Shown in pieces: positions 60,001-64,000 of a DNA stretch of 64,000 nucleotides. Every line of letters starts with the position of its first letter. Position 1 is the stretch's first letter. The notes beneath the pieces are model-generated. The model saw nothing but the letters and a program-made list of their open reading frames with translations. It searched no databases and was not told the origin of the DNA. The stretch is taken from NCBI RefSeq assembly GCF_024166365.1, contig NC_064822.1:105520823-105584822 (forward strand), given 5' to 3'. Source of the stretch: Elephas maximus indicus (taxonomy: Eukaryota; Chordata; Mammalia; Proboscidea; Elephantidae). Both the position numbers and the translations under genes were made by a program.

Positions 60001-63000
60001 TTACAATGTATGTGCCAACCCATGGAGCAAAAAGAGCTGCGTGCCTTTGGGCAGGATGCCTGCTGGAGGAGAGAGGTGCCTCTACGCACTTGTCAGTAGA
60101 CCTAGGCTTGCTGACCCAAGGAGTGAGAGAGCTGAGTGCCTTCGGGCAGAGGCTTACTGGCAGAGTGGGGTGCTCTTGGGCACTTATTGGCAGAGCTTAA
60201 AGAGCTTTGTAACATTTGCCTGAGCAGGACAGAGGCCAGTCCAGCCCAAGAGGCCTGATGTGTCGAGGGCCCAGAGGCTAAGGGCCAGGAAGAGGCCTGC
60301 CTGTGGACACGGCTGAAAAGCAGTCCTGACCAAAGCACTGTATCCTGAGTCGTTTCTAATCCTGAACCTGTTATTTCCTTAATGAACCCTATAACTGTGA
60401 GTATGGTCTATGAGTTCTTTGTGATCACGGAAAACAAATTATCGAACCCAGCAGAAAAGCAGAGTGCCATGGGAAGGATAGCTGGTGTCGGAATTTGTAA
60501 AAAGGTTGGAGATAGGAGGAATGTCTGACTTCCGTCTCATAGAAATCACCCTTGGGCTGGTGATCTTGATTCTCCGTTCTCCTCATGAAGTTATAGGTCA
60601 GCTGCACCAGCCACGCCATTTTTATAGTGAACCTTTAACAACAGATACAAAAGAGATGTAGTCTTGCCTCTCTCAATCAAGCCAAACATCTATGGTATTT
60701 CAGATTGAAGATCCAGGTTCAGGGGTACTCTCTGGGCATTTGGGTGTACCCATCTCAATCATTCAATAAGTACTGGCCACACACTACATTTAAGGCATTC
60801 TGCAAGGTATAGGCCATCACAAGCAACCAGTCGGCAGAGGTCCACAAAGCAATGTCTCTGTCCTTTGATACGTAATAATCTCCTATCTGCAGTTCTTTAG
60901 CAAAAGAAATAGCTAAGTACAAACAGGTAGTCAGATGATTTTTTAAGTCATTTCCGTCAGTTTAGGCTGCAGTTCTCTAGAGAATGTGGAAACTTAAAAA
61001 ATAAATGCTCAACGTAGTTGATGAAAAGGAAGAGAAAGTAAGTCCAAACTGTAAACTCTGTATTTATTCTTCAGGGGATTCCTGACACAAAACACACAAA
61101 TAATTTATCAAGGGGCACAGTGTAAAATTCACTAAAATATGCAGTAACTGGAACAAAAACAGATAAAATGCAAAGTTCAAGTCAAACCCATTATATTAAA
61201 TAACCTCGAATAGGATGAACATGGATTTGTTCTCCAAATTCTACAATACTAGGAACAGGGGGGTTAAATCTTAACTCTTACAAGAGGGTTTAAGGATTAA
61301 GAAAGGATGGCCACATCATTCGGTGGAAAGAGCACTGGACTGGGGAACATGATCTGGATCCTGGTTCCAGTTCCTCCTCCACGTGAGTATACAACCTCTG
61401 AAAAGCTTCAGGATGTTTCTAAGTCTCTGTTTACTATCTGTAAAAGGAGGAGGCTGGAGTTCTAGCACTTACAGTTTATAGTTACTGCATTAACTGTTTT
61501 TAGAAACTAAATCGGTGGGATTTGAGGAATGAGAAAATGTAGGAAAGACGATTAGCTGTACCAATATTTCTGGATGTCTTTTACTATACTCTAAGAGTGC
61601 CTTCTATCCCCTTTATGGAAAATATCACAAGAGAGGAACCGGTAAAGTAGCTGTCAATTCTATTACTAACTTAGGTAGTGGGTCTTAAAGAGAAATAAAA
61701 TAGCAAGACTGCTTCCAGGGTTAACTTGACCAATAGCAAACATGAAACAAACAAGGTGCCTGCCCTCACTAGCCAAGAAATATCATACTAGAATGCTTTC
61801 GGCCCAGTATTCCCATCCACCCTTATTCCCCTGACACTGGAGCACCATAGAAACGTTCAGATAGAATTCCCACAGGTAAAGGATCCTTTCCAGTGGCTCT
61901 GCTAGGGATATATGTCTACAGCCCTGTGGGAGAATCCTTCGAAAATCTAAAGAGATAAGTAAGTTTATATAACAGGAATGTTTATAAGCAACAAGCTATT
62001 TCTTCTTATCACTAACAAGGGGGAATTTTCCATACTGGCATACACTTACTCCTGAGAGAGACAAGTGGTATGTGCCTCTCCACTCCGGGAATACTTAATA
62101 CAATGACTATACTTAAATAACAGCAACACCAAATTCCTAAGGACCCAGAGACAGCATTTATTTAGATTTTTAGGTTTCACTGCTTCTGCTAAGAGCATTT
62201 TCACTTTTGGACTTCAACAGGTTGGAAAAATACTTTGATGACAATAGACAAACAGTAAATAGATGAATAATGTGCTACATACAGCATTTTTTGCAAGATT
62301 TTTGTGTCAGAAATAGCAGGCAAATAAAAAAAGCAATCCAAAACATAATACTAACTCTTTAGAGAGTAACAGATTATTTTATCTGCAACACACTGTCATC
62401 CTAGAAAGAGCACCTTTGCATTACAATAATTTCTACTCCGGACAAAGGCAAAATGTACAAGATATGTCAAAGTGCAATTCTCATTACCTATGCAGAAAGA
62501 AGTCTCCTTCCTGGAGTTTGAGTAGACTTGATCGAAACAGCCCATAGCTACAAGTCTACATTATAAAATCGCCACATCAAGTCCTCAGTAAAGATCTTTA
62601 TCTTAGACAGCAGATATGACCCATTCACTCAAAGAAAGGTGAAATCACTGTTACCAAGAGCACAAGGTTGGACAAAGTATGTTGTGTCTCCTACTAAACT
62701 CACTTTGAAGCTTGCTCAATATAGCTATCTTCTAATAAACGCTATGGCTCTTAATCCCTTCCAGACGACCAAGCCTTTCATGTAGGCCTCCAAGGCCTGC
62801 TCTGCAGTTGACACCTTTCCATACTTTGGAAGCCTCAGGCTCTGCCATACTCATGCCTACCAGATTTCTACTTTCATTCTAACTCTGGGGGAATTTTTCT
62901 GAACACACACATATCCTAAACAAACGTCCATGAGCTGACAAACCAAGGCTTGGGGCCTAACTAATCCTGTTCCTTTCAACTCTCAGAAACTAAAGTGTCC

Positions 63001-63690
63001 TAACAAATCCTAGATTCCCACGAACCCACTCCTGCTTGGAACATGTGGCTCTCGCGGAGACCCCCTCAGCTTCCACGGCCCTAACTGGTTCTAGTTCCCC
63101 TGGCCCTCTCCTGCTCCTCGCTTCGGGATCTCTGCCCAAGCTCACACTAAATTCCTCATGTGTAGAAGGCTTGGAGGTTAGCTGGGAGAAGGCCTATAAG
63201 GCCCCCTACAAGACCTCCAGGATGTAAAATTGAATGGGCTCGGCGTTTCCCTCGCCCCTCACTCACTCTTTCATTTGCCTACGCCCCTGCTCCCTGTATT
63301 TACCCAGGCTCCACAACCCCCTCGGTACCCCTCAAGGCATCCCCCTCGGCGGCCCAGACTCCTCCAGCCCCCTCCTTCCGGGCTTTCCCCTCAGTTCTGC
63401 TTCCGGTCCTCGGTCTCTCCCCCAGGGCGTCTCCAGCGCCCGCGTCCCCGCGTCGCCCCCGGCCCTCTGCGCCGCTCCCTCGCGGGCTCTCACCGCTCGA
63501 AGAGCAGCCTCACGGAGAATATGCCCGCCGCCAGCGGGAATACCGAAAGGATGTGCCGGGCCCGTGGGTAGCCGTAGCCGTCGCCCGGTCCCTCTAGGTC
63601 GGCCCAGCTCACGTTCTGTGGCAGCCAGAAGCGCTCACTCCACAGCCAGCCCCACAGCAGGCCTAGAGCTCCCGCCGCCGCTGTCGCCAT
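29878..63690 (-). CDS. CERS5: CERS5, ceramide synthase 5 (392 aa, ten coding exons)
   Basis: Ten exons (63494-63690, 39605-39710, 38834-38964, 38098-38155, 35754-35804, 34957-35049, 33288-33416, 33074-33180, 32147-32303, 29878-30027) join to 1179 bases, 392 codons plus TAA, the length I recall for human CerS5. It is an ER membrane enzyme that N-acylates sphinganine or sphingosine with acyl-CoA, mainly C16. Features seen: N-glycosylation site N26 (NVS); hydrophobic segment ~45-63; Hox-like domain ~residues 67-130 ([17 protein letters not shown]); TLC domain with the Lag1 motif, including H220-H221 ([11 protein letters not shown]) and D248/D251 ([11 protein letters not shown]); acidic serine-rich tail [12 protein letters not shown], a likely CK2 target. 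All introns obey GT-AG. The first intron is ~24 kb and full of transposons, all splice sites intact. CERS6 is the closest paralogue, but the N-terminus and the COX14 neighbour favour CERS5. Confidence 0.97.
32147..32303 (-). CDS. CERS5: CERS5 coding exon 9 (residues 291-343)
   Basis: Acceptor ttctAG|G, donor GGAAAG|gtgagg. Encodes the loop [18 protein letters not shown], in the region known to set acyl-chain choice in ceramide synthases, and the last membrane segment. Confidence 0.96.
33074..33180 (-). CDS. CERS5: CERS5 coding exon 8 (residues 256-291)
   Basis: Acceptor tttccAG, donor TTCTG|gtaag. Encodes [20 protein letters not shown] and onward to the membrane segment [16 protein letters not shown]. 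Confidence 0.96.
33288..33416 (-). CDS. CERS5: CERS5 coding exon 7 (residues 213-255), Lag1 motif
   Basis: Acceptor ttcctAG, donor CTGGAG|gtgag. Contains the catalytic-core histidines H220-H221 and the aspartates D248 and D251 of the Lag1 motif. Confidence 0.97.
34957..35049 (-). CDS. CERS5: CERS5 coding exon 6 (residues 182-212)
   Basis: Acceptor ttccAG, donor AGAAAG|gtaagg. Encodes [20 protein letters not shown] and on to SQFTDIKRK, a membrane segment and cytosolic basic loop. Confidence 0.95.
35754..35804 (-). CDS. CERS5: CERS5 coding exon 5 (residues 165-181)
   Basis: 51-base micro-exon, acceptor tcttAG, donor CAG|gtagga. Encodes [17 protein letters not shown]. Confidence 0.94.
36010..36118 (+). 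mobile_element. AfroSINE, 3' part
   Basis: cctgcttctgaaaggttgca to gagttggaatcgacttgatg-gctac. The tRNA-like head is missing. Confidence 0.75.
36530..37615 (-). repeat. L1 ORF2 fragment (old), in CERS5 intron
   Basis: Reversed L1 ORF2 text: gacccatgggttatttggaa, taattccattatggtcagag, aaatctccaaccataagtgt. It is sense to CERS5. Interrupted by an AfroSINE at 37301. Confidence 0.75.
37301..37463 (-). mobile_element. AfroSINE with 9-bp target duplication
   Basis: Reversed copy flanked by TTGGCTGAC at 37292-37300 and 37464-37472. Confidence 0.88.
38098..38155 (-). CDS. CERS5: CERS5 coding exon 4 (residues 145-164)
   Basis: Acceptor catccAG|G, donor TGGTCG|gtgagt. Encodes [19 protein letters not shown], a membrane segment opening the TLC domain. 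Confidence 0.95.
38156..38833 (-). other. CERS5: CERS5 intron 3
   Basis: No recognised repeat or regulatory element. Confidence 0.4.
38834..38964 (-). CDS. CERS5: CERS5 coding exon 3 (residues 102-145)
   Basis: Acceptor tctgcAG, donor AGCAT|gtaggt splitting the Met145 codon. It encodes most of the Hox-like domain, including [20 protein letters not shown]. Confidence 0.96.
39605..39710 (-). CDS. CERS5: CERS5 coding exon 2 (residues 66-101)
   Basis: Acceptor cttacAG|G, donor ACCAAG|gtaag. Encodes [20 protein letters not shown] and onward to ITK, the start of the Hox-like region. H75, V76 and Q79 replace residues I recall as C, I and E in human. Confidence 0.95.
39940..40325 (+). repeat. MIR SINE split by MER5
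   Basis: gaatttgggcaagttattta and ctgagcctcagtttttctca before, tggcacatgagaggtacttg-ataaatg after the inserted MER5-like element. Confidence 0.7.
40070..40245 (+). mobile_element. MER5-type hAT-Charlie MITE
   Basis: gaagcttattagaaatgcaa, tctgtattttaacaagatcc and gagaggcactggt follow the MER5A consensus I recall. Confidence 0.7.
40490..40572 (+). mobile_element. AfroSINE, 5' head fragment
   Basis: aagtgctacggctgttaacc, agggtcggcagtttgaatcc-gccaggggctcc; the tail is missing. Confidence 0.8.
40608..40747 (+). repeat. MIR-type SINE (old)
   Basis: aacttggtcaagcaacttct and gtctcagtttcatcatctaa are MIR core phrases. Confidence 0.55.
41270..41370 (+). repeat. L2 LINE 3' end
   Basis: tctgcactcagtagttgctc-agtaactggc is a diverged L2 end. 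Confidence 0.4.
41630..41822 (+). repeat. MIR SINE
   Basis: ctcacctaaagaatacggat, tatctacctcacaaggtagt, cctagcccagtacctgatac. Confidence 0.7.
42337..42507 (+). mobile_element. AfroSINE with 10-bp target duplication
   Basis: ttggaaaccctggtggcata to caatgggtttttttt, flanked by TATACAATAG at 42327-42336 and 42508-42517. Confidence 0.93.
42522..42915 (+). mobile_element. RTE/BovB-like LINE 3' end with ORF C-terminus
   Basis: The plus-strand frame from 42622 reads [20 protein letters not shown], then [16 protein letters not shown] and [15 protein letters not shown]-stop, the typical C-terminus of RTE-clade LINEs. It is followed by the 3' tail gggtcgctatgcgttggaac. The earlier part of the ORF is absent. 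Confidence 0.88.
42968..43450 (+). mobile_element. hAT-type non-autonomous transposon, copy 1
   Basis: Ends tctcacagtgtggtctggag and gtcacagtttgaaaactgct. Its internal text (gagtgtacagtggaatcttc, agatttgcaaaaaaataat) is shared with the copies at 44658 and 48702. Confidence 0.65.
43562..43606. repeat. poly(A)/poly(T) tract
   Basis: A run of A followed directly by a long run of T, then more A. Simple sequence. Confidence 0.85.
44312..44358 (+). repeat. (CA)n microsatellite
   Basis: Interrupted cacacaacacacacacacac run. Confidence 0.9.
45183..45345 (+). pseudogene. hAT transposase fossil
   Basis: Short open stretch of about 50 codons with hAT family resemblance, no start codon and no DDE catalytic residues visible. 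It cannot be functional. Confidence 0.55.
45694..45896 (+). mobile_element. AfroSINE, long type, with 7-bp target duplication
   Basis: Head ggtagtgcagtggttaagta, middle gagaaagatgtgggagtctg, tail ctcaacagactcgacagcag. AGTGACA flanks at 45687-45693 and 45897-45903. Confidence 0.85.
46400..47030 (-). mobile_element. Afrotherian L1 3'-UTR with inverted duplication
   Basis: 46400-46790 is the same L1 type as 13420-13960. 46850-47030 is the same L1 segment in the opposite orientation, so about 46645-46780 and 46905-47030 are inverted repeats (for example atgctcaaggcagacat versus atgtttgccttgagcat). Confidence 0.75.
47031..47947 (+). mobile_element. ERV-L-type LTR, copy B (solo)
   Basis: Begins TGATGCAGTGAATTCC and ends gccatttttaca. 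The poly(A) region aataaaccccataattatga is at ~47702. No internal sequence follows. It is the most diverged copy at its 5' end. Confidence 0.8.
49018..49185 (-). repeat. old L1 3'-UTR fragment
   Basis: gatttagtgtggtaaaatat-type text, tcatattgtgcaactaaaaa and cagtaactccctattctttt. Confidence 0.45.
49299..50860 (-). mobile_element. Afrotherian L1, 3'-UTR and ORF2 C-terminus (~1.56 kb)
   Basis: The largest L1 copy of the young type here. The minus strand carries the ORF2 end ([20 protein letters not shown], then [20 protein letters not shown]) in two overlapping frames, so the ORF is shifted near 50640. Flanks ATAAACAAAAA... at ~49277 and 50861 suggest the target duplication. Confidence 0.9.
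51270..51705 (+). mobile_element. RTE-tailed composite element
   Basis: First part ttgctgtgatgctggaagct and atttcaaataccagcatggt, then the RTE coding end in the same orientation (gagaaggacatcatatttgg) and tail catgagtcagaactgactcc. It may be a SINE-like unit made from an internally deleted RTE. Confidence 0.7.
52288..52410 (+). repeat. L2 LINE 3' end
   Basis: caagggcagaaagcatgact and gctctcaatacgtaatcatt. Confidence 0.5.
52727..53700 (+). mobile_element. ERV-L-type LTR, copy C (complete solo LTR)
   Basis: TGCAGTATGATTGATCACTT to gccatttttaca. Probable 5-bp flanks aagga / aaggt. Poly(A) signal region aataaacccctaactgtgag at ~53450. No internal sequence, so it likely arose by LTR-LTR recombination. 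Confidence 0.85.
53701..54047. other. CERS5 intron 1, no recognised feature
   Basis: AT-rich intronic DNA without a recognised element. Confidence 0.4.
54055..54226 (+). mobile_element. AfroSINE with 7-bp target duplication
   Basis: gaaaccctggtggcgtagtg to gacagcaatgggtttggttt, flanked by TAAAGCA at 54048-54054 and 54227-54233. Confidence 0.92.
54234..55680. other. CERS5 intron 1, mostly unique
   Basis: No exon or clear repeat recognised apart from an A-run near 55094-55108. Confidence 0.4.
55681..56733 (+). mobile_element. 5' LTR (copy D)
   Basis: TGTAGTGCAATGGATTGCTT to gccatttttaca. It shares with the 3' LTR an internal duplication (about 56137-56212 repeated at 56213-56300) absent from copies A and C. 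Confidence 0.85.
56736..56753 (+). other. primer-binding site for tRNA-Leu
   Basis: TGGTGTCAGAAGTGAGAT, two bases after the LTR end. It is complementary to the 3' end of tRNA-Leu (consensus TGGTGTCAGAAGTGGGAT) with one mismatch. A Leu primer is characteristic of ERV-L elements. Confidence 0.8.
57185..57228 (+). repeat. AfroSINE tail fragment
   Basis: gatcgggtcgccatgaattg-gaatcgacttg, inside the LTR-element interior. Confidence 0.55.
57665..57910 (+). repeat. ~110-bp imperfect tandem repeat in the LTR-element interior
   Basis: Three units, each with ccactgacctagcccacaga or a close variant (57680, 57770, 57880), followed by gag-rich and ctggctg text. Confidence 0.75.
58491..58564 (-). mobile_element. 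75-bp L1 3'-end insertion
   Basis: T-run, ttattgtgctttaagtgaaa and caagtcagtctctcacacaa only. Flanked by GAGATGACTTTT (58479) and GAGATGATTTTTT (58565). An extreme 5' truncation. Confidence 0.85.
58928..59654 (-). mobile_element. RTE/BovB-like LINE 3' end inserted in the 3' LTR
   Basis: ttgttgtcgttaggtgccgt at the left and gcagatttacccaatgcaat at the right. Target duplication CTTGTGGGGG at 58918-58927 and 59655-59664. Later split by an AfroSINE. Confidence 0.9.
59147..59321 (-). mobile_element. AfroSINE nested in the RTE
   Basis: aaccaaacccactgccactg to cgccaccagggtttcca, flanked by TCCTGAT at 59140-59146 and 59322-59328. Confidence 0.9.
60627..63035. other. CERS5: CERS5 intron 1, 5' part
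   Basis: Mostly unique AT-rich sequence with one MIR (61318-61490). No exon recognised. Confidence 0.45.
61318..61490 (+). repeat. MIR-type SINE (old)
   Basis: tcggtggaaagagcactgga, gatcctggttccagttcctc and tctgtttactatctgtaaaa. Confidence 0.6.
63494..63690 (-). CDS. CERS5: CERS5 coding exon 1 (residues 1-66)
   Basis: Starts at CAT 63688-63690 ([17 protein letters not shown]). The donor GAGCG|gtgagag leaves two bases of Arg66. It contains NVS (N26) and the first hydrophobic segment [19 protein letters not shown]. The start is the first ATG in a CpG-rich leader and matches the family N-terminus. Confidence 0.96.
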
Positions 63691-63694
63691 CTTA
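63683..63694 (-). promoter_or_regulatory. CERS5: TISU/YY1-like element at the CERS5 start codon
   Basis: Read on the minus strand, TAAGATGGCGAC overlaps the initiator ATG. The TISU consensus is SAASATGGCGGC; two positions differ. Such elements act in very short leaders. Confidence 0.5.
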
Positions 63695-64000
63695 CGCCCG
63701 CCCCGCGGCTGCCGCCGCCACAGCCTCAGCTGCCGCCACAGCCAACGGAACCCGCGGGGAGGCGGACCCGCGGCGGGGTGGGGCCGGGCCGGCAGCCACC
63801 CCCTTCCGGCCCCGGCTCGGCCCCGGGACAGCTCAGCCCGCCTCCTTCGCGGGGCCAGGCCTCTTCATCGCCCAACCCGTCTTCCCGCCTTCCCGCCCAC
63901 CTCCCTCAGAGCAGCCGTTCTGTGGGGACACGCCCCCTCCGGAGCCTCCGACTCAGTCTCCGTATCGCCTTGGGACCCTGCCCTTTCCCTCCGGCGACCC

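Larger units (their letters stand above)
55681..60626 (+). mobile_element. ERV-L-type two-LTR element without gag/pol
   Basis: A 5' LTR, a tRNA-Leu-type primer-binding site, a ~2-kb interior and a 3' LTR in the same orientation, antisense to CERS5. The interior has no open frame of useful length in the sense direction and no recognisable gag or pol. It is either internally deleted or a non-autonomous (MaLR-like) element. Later insertions are a 75-bp L1 in the interior and an RTE plus AfroSINE in the 3' LTR. Nothing here can encode a virus. Confidence 0.75.
58769..60626 (+). mobile_element. 3' LTR (copy E), interrupted by RTE
   Basis: TGCGATAGGATGGATTGCTT to gccatttttata. About 1.12 kb when the 737-bp insertion plus duplication is removed. 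Poly(A) region near 60380 (aatgaaccctataactgtga). Confidence 0.85.
63250..64000 (-). promoter_or_regulatory. CERS5: CpG-island promoter of CERS5
   Basis: Dense CpG sequence around exon 1. Upstream of the ATG on the minus strand are a GC box (cgcggggcgggcg, ~63694-63706) and an ETS site GCCGGAAGG (63802-63810). No TATA box. The start site probably lies within ~100 bases of the ATG. The island continues to the window edge. Confidence 0.8.

Noticed and set aside
63036-63571. Plus-strand open frames in the CpG island
   Set aside because: Proline-rich frames are expected by chance in CpG islands. This DNA is CERS5 intron 1 and exon 1 on the other strand.
29878-63690. CERS6 instead of CERS5
   Set aside because: The N-terminal MATAA...[14 protein letters not shown], the C-terminal tail and the GPD1-COX14 neighbourhood fit CERS5.

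Overview
The window is nuclear DNA from a placental mammal of the superorder Afrotheria, most likely an elephant or close relative. Two things show this. Three conserved mammalian genes appear with consensus splice sites in the usual mammalian order. The interspersed repeats are Afrotheria-type: many AfroSINE copies, RTE/BovB-like LINE 3' ends, and L1 3'-UTR types I know from elephant sequence. The species is inferred from repeats recalled from memory, not from a search.

Layout. (1) 1-3.8 kb: the last four coding exons and 3' UTR of GPD1 (+ strand, 5' part outside the window). (2) 4.4-10.4 kb: a CpG-rich stretch, then a TATA-less promoter and the two-part COX14 gene (+). Its whole 57-codon reading frame lies in one distal exon at 10029-10202. 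(3) 10.4-29 kb: intergenic DNA made mostly of old L1, L2 and MIR, younger Afrotherian L1 and SINEs, one LTR, and a four-level nested insertion at 20.3-24.5 kb. (4) 29.1-63.7 kb: all ten coding exons of CERS5 (- strand), which join without a break into 392 codons. Its first intron (39.7-63.5 kb) holds a cluster of ERV-L-type LTR elements, a decayed hAT transposon, RTE pieces and L1s. (5) 63.2-64 kb: the CpG-island promoter of CERS5.

The three genes act in lipid and mitochondrial metabolism: GPD1 in cytosolic glycerol-3-phosphate/NADH exchange, COX14 in cytochrome c oxidase assembly, CERS5 in ceramide synthesis in the ER. They are ordinary neighbours, not an operon.

The most unusual material is mobile. 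A two-LTR element at 55.7-60.6 kb has a tRNA-Leu primer-binding site and a 2-kb interior with no recognisable gag or pol. Its four relatives all lie in the same orientation. Several SINE families with different tRNA-like heads share one RTE-like tail. A Tigger-like element carries a copy of DNA found 900 bp away. There are also two striking inverted repeats. I saw no novel protein-coding system, CRISPR array or functional RNA gene.
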